Positions 7,706-16,252 are shown, numbered from the stretch's first letter. The stretch is DNA of 64,000 nucleotides from Paenibacillus sp. HWE-109 (GCF_022163125.1 NZ_CP091881.1:2232001-2296000); one strand, 5' to 3'. A program made the numbers and translations. The notes: generated by a model not told the origin, from the sequence alone.

Positions 7706-7966
7706 TTAATTACAAGATTTACAAGGGAAAAGTCTGATGCGGATAATAATGGCAAAGGGAATTCGGATAATGACGAATCTTCCGATGACTGGATTGAATA
7801 CTCGTAATCGAAGGAAAGTGTTGTGAGCACTCACGATACAGCCTGTAAACGTTCCTGCTAATGACTGGACGACGACGATTCGTCCCACGTTTTTGTGAGC
7901 GATTTCGCGAATCGTATGGCGTTTATGGTGTGGAATGCATTTGGTTGATTTTAATGTACGTTCCAT
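7706..7966 (-). CDS. Small basic protein with possible Sm-like barrel
   Basis: An 86-residue protein of unknown function. A longer in-frame reading begins at 8002, but AAGGAGT lies just upstream of the ATG at 7966, so the shorter form is chosen. The middle reads VGRIVVVQSLAGTFTGCIVSAHNTFLRLRV, a pattern of short beta strands with conserved-type glycines that resembles an Sm/LSm-like barrel; the N-terminus is His/Lys/Arg-rich. The C-terminus ends in a CKSC pair. The fold suggestion comes only from strand spacing and may be wrong. It is transcribed away from the oxidoreductase gene at 8106. Confidence 0.6.
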   Translation of the reverse strand: MERTLKSTKCIPHHKRHTIREIAHKNVGRIVVVQSLAGTFTGCIVSAHNTFLRLRVFNPVIGRFVIIRIPFAIIIRIRLFPCKSCN

Positions 7967-8036
7967 TGGTTTTAACTCCTTTTTCCAAGATAATATATAC
8001 ATATGTCTTTCCGCAAAAAAGGATTGGACTTTCCAG

Positions 8037-8065
8037 TTGCGAGGAAAGTTAACGACATTTATAAT
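8037..8065 (+). promoter_or_regulatory. Sigma-A-like promoter of the Gfo/Idh gene
   Basis: TTGCGA (8037-8042), a 17-base spacer, then TATAAT (8060-8065), 40 bases before the ATG at 8106. Confidence 0.6.
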
Positions 8066-8105
8066 GAATAAGATTGTATTGAACTAGTTCTGGAGGTTAA
8101 GCATA

Positions 8106-9182
8106 ATGACGACTGGTAAACCAATTCGCATAGGAATTATTGGCTCAGGAAATATAGGCAACGTACATATGGAAGTACTGAAAAAAGTGCCCGAGGCACA
8201 AATCACGGCTGTTACGGATGCCTATTTGCCGCTTGCCGAAGCAAGAGCCAAAGAACATGGTATTGAACGCGTATATGACAGTACAGAGAAGCTATTGGCG
8301 GATCCTTCTATCGATGCTGTTGTCATTGCTGTATCGAATGAATGGCATGCTCCAATTGCGGTACAAGCTTTGGAAGCTGGCAAGCATGTGATGCTGGAGA
8401 AGCCGATGGCATTGAATCTTGCTTCCGCCAAACAGATTGTGGAAGCCGAGCGCAAAGCCGGCAAAATATTGATGATACCTCACCAACTGCGTTGGGATAC
8501 GTTATCCATGGCTGTGAAACAGCAGGCGGAAAAAGGGGCACTTGGTCATATTTATCATGCCAAAGCTGGTTGGTTGAGACGAAAAGGGATTCCAGGCTGG
8601 GGAACTTGGTTTACCCAGATGGATAAATCAGGCGGTGGACCGCTGATCGATCTTGGTGTCCATATGCTGGATTTATCGCTGTATTTAATGGGCAATCCTA
8701 AGCCGGTTTCCGTCTATGGGGCGACTTATGCGGAATTCGGACCTCGCAAAAAAGGCATTGGCTCTTGGGGAGCGCCGAATTGGGCAGGTCATTACGATGT
8801 AGAAGATTTAGCAACCGCTTTGATCAAATTAGATAACGGAGCTACTTTGTCGCTTGATGTCAGCTGGGCAGCGCTTATTGAAACAGATAGCCAGCCTTAT
8901 GTGCAGCTTCTCGGAACTGAGGGCGGAGCCTCCATTCGCGGAACAAAAGGCAAACTTTTTGCAGAAATGTTTGATCGTGAAGCTGATGTTGAACTTACAG
9001 TCCCGGAGCTTGACGAAGGTCCGCGCGTCAGGATGGCCCGGCATTTCCTATCGTGTATTGAAAGCGGCTTGCAGCCGATTACGTCAGTCATGACAGGGTA
9101 TACGAACAATCTAATACTGGATGCGATTTATCGTTCTTCGCAGACCGGCAATGAAGTGAAACTGGACTGGGACATCGAGTAG
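8106..9182 (+). CDS. Gfo/Idh/MocA family NAD(P)-dependent oxidoreductase
   Basis: A 358-residue protein with the two-domain plan of this family: an N-terminal Rossmann fold with IGSGNIGNVH (residues 12-21), the EKPMALN motif near residue 98 that carries the catalytic Lys, and a C-terminal beta-sheet domain with GPLIDLGVHMLD near 180 that carries the active-site Asp/His. Such enzymes oxidise or reduce sugars, inositols or their derivatives; the substrate is not deducible. GGAGG precedes the ATG. The following channel gene starts 18 bases downstream, so they may share a transcript, though no functional link is obvious. Confidence 0.9.
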   Translation: MTTGKPIRIGIIGSGNIGNVHMEVLKKVPEAQITAVTDAYLPLAEARAKEHGIERVYDSTEKLLADPSIDAVVIAVSNEWHAPIAVQALEAGKHVMLEKPMALNLASAKQIVEAERKAGKILMIPHQLRWDTLSMAVKQQAEKGALGHIYHAKAGWLRRKGIPGWGTWFTQMDKSGGGPLIDLGVHMLDLSLYLMGNPKPVSVYGATYAEFGPRKKGIGSWGAPNWAGHYDVEDLATALIKLDNGATLSLDVSWAALIETDSQPYVQLLGTEGGASIRGTKGKLFAEMFDREADVELTVPELDEGPRVRMARHFLSCIESGLQPITSVMTGYTNNLILDAIYRSSQTGNEVKLDWDIE

Positions 9183-9200
9183 AGATAGGGGCTGCAGCAA

Positions 9201-9836
9201 GTGAACTGGGAGTTATTTAGCATCATTGGAACGATTGCATTCGCGGTGAGTGGAGCCATTGTTGCGATGGAAGAGGAATATGATATATTAGGCGTTTATG
9301 TTCTTGGTCTGGTAACAGCTTTTGGCGGAGGGATTATCCGTAACTTATTAATTGGCAAGCCGATTGTTCTTCTATGGGAGCAGGGGTTGTATTTCCAGAT
9401 TGCCTTGTTCGCAATGACGCTTGTTTTCTTTATGCCTGTTCGATACATCAAAATGTGGAAAACATGGGAAGCATTTTTCGATGCCATCGGGCTTGCTGCA
9501 TTCTCCATTCAAGGTGCTATCTACGCAACGAATATGGGACATCCACTTAGCGCGATTATCGTAGCTGCCGTGCTCACAGGGATTGGCGGAGGCATGATCC
9601 GTGATGTTCTGGCAGGCCGCAAACCGCTCGTTCTCAAGGATGAGATTTATGCAGTTTGGGGAATGCTCGCGGGTGCATTAGTCGGACTTGGCTGGATGCA
9701 AGGAACTTGGCAGCTCGCCGTACTCTTTGTTCTAATCGTAAGCTTACGAATGCTTTCTGTCTTCTACAAATGGAAGCTGCCAAAGCGTTCATTACGAAAT
9801 GCATTGCCTGAAGGAACGCGTAGGTCGGAGTTCTAA
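9201..9836 (+). CDS. TRIC-type cation channel family membrane protein
   Basis: A 211-residue polytopic membrane protein with about seven hydrophobic segments arranged as two similar halves. Each half carries the glycine-rich kink motif: AFGGGIIRNLLIGKP in the first and GIGGGMIRDVLAGRKP in the second. These repeats mark the former UPF0126 family, now known as trimeric intracellular cation channels, with selectivity for potassium in studied members. Start is GTG at 9201 with a weak AGGGGC upstream. It is close to B. subtilis YvgT in type. The role in bacteria is not settled. Confidence 0.88.
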   Translation: MNWELFSIIGTIAFAVSGAIVAMEEEYDILGVYVLGLVTAFGGGIIRNLLIGKPIVLLWEQGLYFQIALFAMTLVFFMPVRYIKMWKTWEAFFDAIGLAAFSIQGAIYATNMGHPLSAIIVAAVLTGIGGGMIRDVLAGRKPLVLKDEIYAVWGMLAGALVGLGWMQGTWQLAVLFVLIVSLRMLSVFYKWKLPKRSLRNALPEGTRRSEF

Positions 9837-9876
9837 ATTAGTTTGAATCAAAGCTAGGAAGGAGGGGGGGGTTCAT

Positions 9877-10356
9877 ATGGAAGCATCACTGTCCACCTTG
9901 CACAAGATTTCTGCAGAGCTGATTGCCGCGCGCATCACTTCGGTGAAGGAACTGCTCCAAACGGAGCTGGACCTTTATGAAGTATCCAAAGATGTCGAAA
10001 CGGGCGAACATTATCTCCATTATGCGTATATGCACCGCGACTTTTCAAGTACAGGGGAACCGGAATCCTTTCATTATTTACTGCCCATTGAGAATGATGA
10101 CGTTATTGGGATAATCGTTGGCGAACAGGGCTATGCGTATCCGGAGCATTGGCGCAGCTCTTTTCTGCGTAACGGTCCAGAAGGATTTTATATCTGGTTT
10201 GATCCTACGCATGAACTGCAGGCATCAGAAGATGAAGCGATAGCTGCTGATTTATTGCAGAAGCTGCGATCCTTCAAAGAAAACGGCGTGACAGATCCGG
10301 AAGCGGTTCGTAAATTGCTTGAAGAACTTGATCAAACACGTAAAAATGAAGAGTAA
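9877..10356 (+). CDS. Hypothetical protein
   Basis: A 159-residue acidic cytosolic protein, not recognised. The N-terminal part is helical, the middle beta-rich (YLHYAYMHRDF, DDVIGIIVGEQGYAYP, GFYIWFDP), and the C-terminus helical and charged. There is no signal peptide or Cys motif. Its Shine-Dalgarno region is striking: GGA is followed by an uninterrupted run of eight G immediately before TTCATATG. A terminator-like hairpin follows the gene. Confidence 0.7.
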   Translation: MEASLSTLHKISAELIAARITSVKELLQTELDLYEVSKDVETGEHYLHYAYMHRDFSSTGEPESFHYLLPIENDDVIGIIVGEQGYAYPEHWRSSFLRNGPEGFYIWFDPTHELQASEDEAIAADLLQKLRSFKENGVTDPEAVRKLLEELDQTRKNEE

Positions 10357-10396
10357 TCAACCGAATATCGTGATCATTTCCTTATCCAAAAGCTTG

Positions 10397-10430
10397 CATA
10401 GCCTCTAAAAGGCAGCAGGCTTTTTTTCTT
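10397..10430 (+). terminator. Intrinsic terminator after the 9877 gene
   Basis: AGCCT and AGGCT arms are followed by a run of seven T ending near 10428. It argues against a start at 10430 for the next gene. Confidence 0.6.
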
Positions 10431-10492
10431 TGGTAAAAATCAGGTTAAATGTCCATATTAACGATATGTCAGTTGATCTGGAAGGGGGGAAT

Positions 10493-10657
10493 ATGGGAAT
10501 CATGCCGATAGATTCGTATGAATTTGCTAATCTGGATGCGCGAGAAGATCTCCTAGAAGATCTACGCAGCCTCGAGTCGCGTATGAAGGACGAGTTAGGC
10601 TATGAAGTTGCTCTGATTGCGTATACCCAGGAGATCAAAGAAACTGCCAAAGCTTGA
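10493..10657 (+). CDS. Small hypothetical protein
   Basis: A 54-residue acidic protein of unknown function, MGIMPIDSYEF at the start and a helical, charged rest. The frame opens earlier at 10430, but a terminator T run lies there. A GAAGGGGGG Shine-Dalgarno precedes the ATG at 10493 and suits a second ATG at 10502 as well. It ends 24 bases before the spore lipoprotein gene in the same direction, so it may share its transcript. Confidence 0.6.
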   Translation: MGIMPIDSYEFANLDAREDLLEDLRSLESRMKDELGYEVALIAYTQEIKETAKA

Positions 10658-10681
10658 TGTTAGGTAGAAAGAGGGGTTCTT

Positions 10682-11386
10682 ATGAGGAAAAAGCTATTTA
10701 AATTCGCCGCATCCGCGGTGCTCATCGGTTTAGTAACAGGCTGCGGGGCAGCTAGTCCGCAAAATCAGGCTGGAGCAAGCTCTTCCAATCCCCATGCTGG
10801 AAGCTGGGACACGAGTCTAAGAAATAATGAGAATGCCTCACTTGGCGCTAAAAGTGTGAACCAATCTCCTCAGCCTTCCATGAAGGTGGCTACAATCGAT
10901 AACATTAAAGCACACACGAACACGCATCTGACGATGAACCGCGATTTGGCGGATCAAGTTATTCAAGCAGCGCATCTAGGCTCAACAGCCATTGCCCTTA
11001 CGGACAACAACATCTATGTAGCCGTTGATATGGGCGGTATGCAGGCGATGAGCACCGATGATGGCGTTAAAATGTTGAGCAAAACCAATGATCCCGAGAC
11101 TGGAGCAGGTTTATTCGGTTCCGGAGCAGGTTCACAGTTGGATTGGCTCTCTGCCAAGCCTTTGCCTGCCGAAAGTTCGAATGCCATTAAGCATTTGCTG
11201 ACGCGGATTTATCCGGACGCCAACATTTTTATTTCTACGAACCCGCATTATGTGAATCGGATGCTGTTTTATGATGGTCAACAACGCAACAATAAACGAA
11301 TGGACCCTTTTTTGAATGAGTTTAATACGATGGTTCAATACACGTTTCCAACCTATTCGACAGGACAGAAAAATATATTGCCTTAA
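10682..11386 (+). CDS. YhcN/YlaJ family sporulation lipoprotein
   Basis: A 234-residue lipoprotein: residues 1-20 form a type II signal peptide with lipobox LVTG-C, lipidated at Cys21. A Ser/Asn/Gln-rich low-complexity tether follows, then a compact domain with HTNTHLTMNRDLADQV and a strand-rich AIALTDNNIYVAVDM. This is the layout of the YhcN/YlaJ family, found in the inner membrane of spores and linked to spore outgrowth. It should be anchored on the outer face of the membrane. GAAAGAGGGG precedes the ATG. A hairpin follows the stop. Confidence 0.82.
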   Translation: MRKKLFKFAASAVLIGLVTGCGAASPQNQAGASSSNPHAGSWDTSLRNNENASLGAKSVNQSPQPSMKVATIDNIKAHTNTHLTMNRDLADQVIQAAHLGSTAIALTDNNIYVAVDMGGMQAMSTDDGVKMLSKTNDPETGAGLFGSGAGSQLDWLSAKPLPAESSNAIKHLLTRIYPDANIFISTNPHYVNRMLFYDGQQRNNKRMDPFLNEFNTMVQYTFPTYSTGQKNILP

Positions 11387-11401
11387 CAAACCTCACGGTC
11401 T

Positions 11402-11426
11402 CCCTCAGCTGATTGCTGGGGGTTTT
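11402..11426 (+). terminator. Probable intrinsic terminator
   Basis: CCCTCAGC and GCTGGGGG arms followed by TTTT, directly after the lipoprotein gene. The T run is short. Confidence 0.5.
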
Positions 11427-11515
11427 GGCATTCTAGGCAGAAAGCTTGACAAGCTAACCTTTCCTGATAAATAGTAAGAGGAACAATAGAAAGTTTCAGG
11501 AGAGGACTATGAATC

Positions 11516-12406
11516 ATGCTAAGGACAGCGGGTGTACCCGAAATCATACACGAGCAATTGGAACAAATGATACAGAGCAGAAGTTCAGTTCCTGACGAGG
11601 ACGAACGTAAACTGATTGGTTCAGCCGCATTTGAAGTACCTGATGAAGATATTTTAGCCGATGCTTTGATTGCGATATTTCTGAACAAAAATGTGCTGCT
11701 GAAGGGTCCTACCGGGTCAGGTAAAACGAAGCTTGCGGAGCATGTGTCCGCACTTTTTGAACAACCGATGCACGCTGTGAACTGTTCAACAGATTTGGAT
11801 GCCGAAGCTTTACTTGGATTTAAGACGCTTGCGCATGACGAACAGGGGAAAGCCCATATCGTATTTATCCCAGGGCCAATTATGAAGGCGATGACCAAAG
11901 GACACTTTTTGTACATAGATGAAATCAATATGGCTAAACCAGAAACGTTATCCTTGATTAACGGGGTACTGGATTACCGGCGTTCGATAACAAATCCGTT
12001 TACAGGAGAAGTCGTTACCGCCCACCCTGACTTCAGGGTGGTTGCAGCTATTAACGAAGGGTATATGGGTACCGTGCCGCTCAACGAGGCTCTCAAAAAT
12101 CGCTTTATTACGATTGATGTTCCCTATTTGCAGGGAGATGCTTTATACCATCTGCTTAAAAGCAAATCCGTTCTGCAAGATGAGAAGCAGTTGAAAACCT
12201 TTGTACAGCTTTCGGCCGATCTATTGACGCTCATTGAGATGGGGCAGCTTCCTGATGAAGCGGGCTCTATTCGAGCCCTGTTGGATGCTTGTGATTTGAC
12301 AGCGTACATCCCTCCCTTGCGGGCAGTTGCTCGGGCAATTGCAGATAAATTGGAGGATGAAAGGGAACGTGCTGCCGTTATCAATGCGGCGGAAACGTTA
12401 TTCTAG
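11516..12406 (+). CDS. yojN: MoxR-family AAA+ ATPase, YojN/NorQ/CbbQ type
   Basis: A 296-residue AAA+ ATPase. Walker A is GPTGSGKTK near residue 63, Walker B is FLYIDEINMAK, sensor 1 sits in FRVVAAINEGY, and an arginine-finger-type ALKNRFITID follows. The length is close to B. subtilis YojN and to NorQ/CbbQ ATPases. These work with a VWA-domain partner to remodel target protein complexes, for example inserting or reactivating metal centres. The next gene, three bases downstream, encodes that partner. No nitric-oxide reductase or Rubisco gene is nearby, so the target is unknown. GGAGAG lies 11 bases upstream of the ATG. Confidence 0.87.
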   Translation: MLRTAGVPEIIHEQLEQMIQSRSSVPDEDERKLIGSAAFEVPDEDILADALIAIFLNKNVLLKGPTGSGKTKLAEHVSALFEQPMHAVNCSTDLDAEALLGFKTLAHDEQGKAHIVFIPGPIMKAMTKGHFLYIDEINMAKPETLSLINGVLDYRRSITNPFTGEVVTAHPDFRVVAAINEGYMGTVPLNEALKNRFITIDVPYLQGDALYHLLKSKSVLQDEKQLKTFVQLSADLLTLIEMGQLPDEAGSIRALLDACDLTAYIPPLRAVARAIADKLEDERERAAVINAAETLF

Positions 12407-12409
12407 CCT

Positions 12410-14320
12410 ATGTTCGTAGGGAAGTTGAGCTTATTAGACGATAAAGTGGACGCCATGCTGCAGATGCAGCTTGTAGATTTGGCGAGGATGTTTACCAAGC
12501 GTAAAGAGGTTGAGGTGGAATCAGCTTTCCATGCGGATTATGAGGAAGAAGCCGCGCGTATCAAGGTGAGTCAATTTTGGTGGGATTATCCGCCAATTGA
12601 TAAATCTGCTGGCATGAAAAGCGATGTTTACTTGCGCGGTATTGGCAGTGCCTGGTTTACAGGAGCAGAGGCTGTCAAAGCGTATTTACAATTCTGCCAG
12701 CAAGCGAAGTATCCTAAACTCGCGAACAGTCTCTTCGCACTCTGTGAAGACATGCGCTTGGAGCGTATATGCCGAGTTCGGCGACCGGGAACTGCACGCG
12801 TTTTTGCTCATCGGCATCGGATTCTAAGCGCTTATTTTCAGCATAAGTTGAAGACACATTTGAACAAAAAAGAGTTCGCTGACGCTGTTGTGCTATTTAC
12901 TTATGGCTGGTTTACAGGAGTAGATTGGAAACTCGCTGAGGCAGATGAAGTGAGCACTCGAATGGTCAAGTTATATCCTTTGCTGGAGCAAATGGAAGAA
13001 GCGCAACATACGGCAGAAGTTGCAGCTTGCTGCGAGGCGATGTTGGACTCGCTGAGTGTTTGGCTCGACGGTGACGCTGTGGCCGCTTACTTCTGGACAC
13101 AGCGCGGCAGCGGCGTGGCGGAGCCGCTGCCTGCGGGCTACAAGGGCGAGCTCAAGCGCGCGAAGCGGCTCGCCAATGAGGATGTGCTCCCCGAGTTGGA
13201 GGGGGAGCGTCAATTATCGGGCCAGGAGCGGCTGCCGACCTGGCACCGCGAGACCAGCGACCGCAGCCCGGGGCTGCTGCGGTTCGAGCTGGAGCGCGGC
13301 TCACGCACCGCCGCGCAAGGGTCTGCGCCCCGCGAGGGCGACGCAGCCGACCAGGCGCTCGCCATCGCCCAGGGGCGATCGCTGCGCGCCCAGCGCACCG
13401 GCGCCGCCTCCGGCCGGCGCGAGAGCCTTGCCGTGCCCGCTGCCGCGGGGCACGGGGCGGGCGCTGTCGCCGCGTACGCGACGGCGACGTGGCTAGCGCC
13501 AGGGCGGTCCACTGCTGCGCAGGAGGCCGCCTACAGGCGCCTGAGCGAGCGCGCAGCGCCGCTCGCGAAGCCTTTGCAGCGTGCGATCCGGCGCACGCTG
13601 GAGCAGAAGCGGATCGCCCCGCGCGGCGATCGCTTATTCGGGCGGCTCGACAAGCGTCTGACGCGAGCCTTCACGCAAGAGATGCCGCGCCTCTTCTACA
13701 AGAAGCGCGCGCCGGTTCCGCAGCTCGACGCCGCGTTCTCGCTGCTCGTCGACTGCTCCGCGTCCATGTACGACAAAATGGACGAAACCAAGCTAGGTCT
13801 CGTGCTGTTTCACGAGACCCTGCATACCCTGCGAATCCCGCATGAAATCGTGGGCTTCTGGGAGGACGCGGACCGTGTTACCGACGAGGAGGCGCCGAAC
13901 CTGTTCCAGGTAGCCGTTGACTTCTCCTCTTCGCTCACGTCCGGCAGCGGGGCAGCTCTGATGCAGCTGGAGCCGCAGCAGGACAATCGCGACGGCTTCG
14001 CAATCCGTCAGATGACCGAGCGGCTGCTGCGCCGCACAGAGCGGCAGCGCATCCTCATCGTCTTCTCGGATGGGGAGCCTTCGGCAGCCAATTATAACGA
14101 TATCGGCATTCTCGATACCTATGAGGCCGTGATGAATGCGAGGCGCCTAGGCATTGAGGTCATTAGTATTTTTCTGGCGAGTGGGGTTATTCACGAAACA
14201 CAGCGGATTATGATGCGAAATATGTATGGACGCAGCAGCATTGTCGTCCCTCATGTTGATGAGCTGCATGAGCAATTAGTGCCGATTTTGCGTAAACTTC
14301 TGCTGAAATCTATCTTTTAA
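12410..14320 (+). CDS. yojO: VWA-domain protein, YojO/NorD/CbbO type
   Basis: A 636-residue protein matching B. subtilis YojO in length. The N-terminal 200 residues are helical (SAFHADYEEEAARIKVS, LCEDMRLERICRVRRPG), the middle is a basic, Ala/Arg-rich linker, and the C-terminal 200 residues form a von Willebrand A domain with a MIDAS motif DCSASMYDK near residue 445 and a later VFSDGEPS. It should act with the preceding MoxR ATPase as its substrate adaptor. The segment from about 13050 to 14080 is far richer in GC than the rest of the gene, but the frame is unbroken and the length normal, so no frameshift is inferred. The Shine-Dalgarno is weak, which fits coupling to the upstream gene. Confidence 0.85.
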   Translation: MFVGKLSLLDDKVDAMLQMQLVDLARMFTKRKEVEVESAFHADYEEEAARIKVSQFWWDYPPIDKSAGMKSDVYLRGIGSAWFTGAEAVKAYLQFCQQAKYPKLANSLFALCEDMRLERICRVRRPGTARVFAHRHRILSAYFQHKLKTHLNKKEFADAVVLFTYGWFTGVDWKLAEADEVSTRMVKLYPLLEQMEEAQHTAEVAACCEAMLDSLSVWLDGDAVAAYFWTQRGSGVAEPLPAGYKGELKRAKRLANEDVLPELEGERQLSGQERLPTWHRETSDRSPGLLRFELERGSRTAAQGSAPREGDAADQALAIAQGRSLRAQRTGAASGRRESLAVPAAAGHGAGAVAAYATATWLAPGRSTAAQEAAYRRLSERAAPLAKPLQRAIRRTLEQKRIAPRGDRLFGRLDKRLTRAFTQEMPRLFYKKRAPVPQLDAAFSLLVDCSASMYDKMDETKLGLVLFHETLHTLRIPHEIVGFWEDADRVTDEEAPNLFQVAVDFSSSLTSGSGAALMQLEPQQDNRDGFAIRQMTERLLRRTERQRILIVFSDGEPSAANYNDIGILDTYEAVMNARRLGIEVISIFLASGVIHETQRIMMRNMYGRSSIVVPHVDELHEQLVPILRKLLLKSIF

Positions 14321-14343
14321 TGTCGAAATCCATTACAATAGAT

Positions 14344-14379
14344 CAGGGTATTTTATGAATGATAGGGAGAAGTACCCTG
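14344..14379 (+). promoter_or_regulatory. Inverted repeat in the purT leader
   Basis: CAGGGTA (14344-14350) and TACCCTG (14373-14379) form a 7-bp stem with a 22-base loop, about 90 bases before the purT start. It has no strong T run. It may be an operator or leader hairpin. I see no purine-riboswitch core here. Confidence 0.35.
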
Positions 14380-14470
14380 TATTTCTGAGTTGTTCGTTTT
14401 TTACTACATATATAGTGCGTCTTTGTTAGAAGATCTGAGAATGGGCAAAATGAAAGGGGAATTGTTCGTC

Positions 14471-15649
14471 ATGTACGGAGCTCCGTTATCGAATAAGGCT
14501 AAGAAAATCATGCTATTAGGTTCAGGAGAACTAGGCAAAGAAGTGGTGATTGAAGCACAGCGCCTCGGCATTGAAACGATTGCCGTCGACCGCTACGCGA
14601 ATGCGCCAGCCATGCAGGTTGCACATCGCAGTCATGTGATCAATATGCTTGATGGAGAGCAGTTGAGAGCATTAATCGAACAAGAACGACCTGATCTTAT
14701 TGTCCCGGAAATTGAAGCGATCGCAACACCTATTCTTGTTGAACTTGAAAAGGAAGGCTATCGCGTTATTCCTACGGCAACGGCATCCCGCTTGACCATG
14801 GATCGTGAAGGGATCCGTCGTCTAGCTTCCGAAACACTGGAACTGCGAACAGCCAAGTATGCTTTTGCCAACAGTTTGGAAGAACTCCATGCGGCTGTTG
14901 CTGAAATCGGCACTCCTTGCGTGATCAAACCAATTATGAGCTCTTCCGGCAAAGGACAAAGCGTCTGTCGAACTCCGGAACATATTGAACAATCGTGGAA
15001 CATCGCCATGGAAGGCGGACGTGCCAAGAACGCTCGCGTGATTGTGGAAGAATTCATTCATTTCGAATCGGAAATCACACTGCTAACCGTTCGTTCCGTC
15101 TCAGGAACTACCTATTGCGAACCTATTGGCCATATCCAAAAAGAGGGAGATTACATCGAGTCTTGGCAGCCTCACGCCATGACAGAGCAGCAGATTCTAG
15201 ACGCTCAGCATATGGCCAAAACGATTACCGATGCGCTCGGTGGTTATGGCATTTATGGGGTTGAATTATTTTTAACCCAAGATGGCGTTTATTTCAGCGA
15301 AGTTTCGCCTCGGCCGCATGATACGGGAATGGTCACCATGGCAACGCAGGATTTGAGCGAATTTGCGCTGCATGCCAGAGCTATTCTTGGTTTGCCTATT
15401 ACAGGAATTCGCTTATTAACACCAGGAGCCAGCTATACCCTCAAAGCAGATCGTGAGCAGGTGGCCTATACGATCAGCGGACTCGAAGAAGCGTTATCCG
15501 TTCCTAATACGCAAGTTCGTGTATTTGGCAAGCCGGAAACGAAAGTCGGCCGTCGAATGGCTGTCGCGCTCAGCAGCGGCAGTACGGTGGAAGAAGCGCG
15601 CAGCCTTGCTAAGCAAGCAGCAGGGAAGCTGACTTTGAACTACGAATAG
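14471..15649 (+). CDS. purT: Formate-dependent phosphoribosylglycinamide formyltransferase (PurT)
   Basis: From the ATG at 14471 the protein is exactly 392 residues, the length of E. coli PurT. It makes formyl-glycinamide ribonucleotide from GAR, formate and ATP, the folate-independent version of the third step of purine synthesis. It is an ATP-grasp enzyme: MLLGSGELGKE near the N-terminus, GTPCVIKPIMSSSGKGQS for the ATP lid, GGYGIYGVELFL and EVSPRPHDTGMVT for metal and substrate binding. A longer frame opens at 14390, but AAAGGGGA lies 10 bases before 14471. No other pur gene is nearby. Confidence 0.95.
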   Translation: MYGAPLSNKAKKIMLLGSGELGKEVVIEAQRLGIETIAVDRYANAPAMQVAHRSHVINMLDGEQLRALIEQERPDLIVPEIEAIATPILVELEKEGYRVIPTATASRLTMDREGIRRLASETLELRTAKYAFANSLEELHAAVAEIGTPCVIKPIMSSSGKGQSVCRTPEHIEQSWNIAMEGGRAKNARVIVEEFIHFESEITLLTVRSVSGTTYCEPIGHIQKEGDYIESWQPHAMTEQQILDAQHMAKTITDALGGYGIYGVELFLTQDGVYFSEVSPRPHDTGMVTMATQDLSEFALHARAILGLPITGIRLLTPGASYTLKADREQVAYTISGLEEALSVPNTQVRVFGKPETKVGRRMAVALSSGSTVEEARSLAKQAAGKLTLNYE

Positions 15650-15681
15650 TAGCACGCTAGTAACATCAGGAGGAACATACT

Positions 15682-16164
15682 GTGGAAGCCAAACCAGCAA
15701 GACTCTCCAGAACAATATTGACGGAAATTATTTTGCCGGCAGATACGAATTATCATAATACTGTATTTGGTGGCCGTGTGATGCAATATATCGATAAAGT
15801 TGCCACGATTGCTTCCATGCGCCACTGCCGCAGAGGTGTCGTTACCGCCTCCAGTGACAGCTTGGATTTCTTTGCCCCCGTTAAACTGGGAGAAGCGATT
15901 CAGCTTGAGGCCTTCGTTACGTGGACACATCGCAGCTCCATGGAAGTATTCGTGAAAGTGGAATCCGAGAATTTGCTGACAGGTGAGAAAAAGCGCACGG
16001 CGACTTCCTATTTGACCTTTGTCGCCTTGGATGAGCATGGACAGCCTTGTCCAGTGCCTGCGATCATCGCTGAGACGGATGAAGAAAAGCGTCTGTTTGA
16101 AACAGCAGAAACAAGGTTTGCTGCCCGTAAGCTTCGCAAAGAGGAACGGAATGCGAATTTGTAA
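15682..16164 (+). CDS. Acyl-CoA thioesterase, YkhA-type hotdog protein
   Basis: A 160-residue hotdog-fold thioesterase of the cytosolic acyl-CoA hydrolase group. Landmarks are ADTNYHNTVFGGRVMQYIDKVA near the N-terminus, with the catalytic-type Asn and Asp, and SLDFFAPVKLGE. The length and the charged C-terminal tail fit YkhA-like enzymes that release fatty acid from acyl-CoA. Start is GTG at 15682 behind CAGGAGGA. It is 32 bases after purT and ends before a strong terminator. Confidence 0.88.
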   Translation: MEAKPARLSRTILTEIILPADTNYHNTVFGGRVMQYIDKVATIASMRHCRRGVVTASSDSLDFFAPVKLGEAIQLEAFVTWTHRSSMEVFVKVESENLLTGEKKRTATSYLTFVALDEHGQPCPVPAIIAETDEEKRLFETAETRFAARKLRKEERNANL

Positions 16165-16199
16165 GGACTGCCACACTCTAGAGGGATCGTAGATCCTGA

Positions 16200-16252
16200 A
16201 CACAAGAAAGCCCGGATGCGAAGGTTTCCCTTCGACCCGGGCTTTCTTGTGC
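16200..16252. terminator. Strong bidirectional intrinsic terminator
   Basis: CACAAGAAAGCCCGG pairs with CCGGGCTTTCTTGTG, a 15-bp stem between convergent genes (thioesterase rightwards, sulfate-binding protein leftwards). Confidence 0.9.

Noticed and set aside
13056..13845. Overlapping GC-rich open frames inside the yojO-type gene, or a frameshift there
   Set aside because: High GC opens extra frames. The main frame is unbroken and the total of 636 residues fits the family length.
14321..14470. Purine riboswitch before purT
   Set aside because: The conserved three-way-junction core sequences are absent; only a simple inverted repeat is visible.
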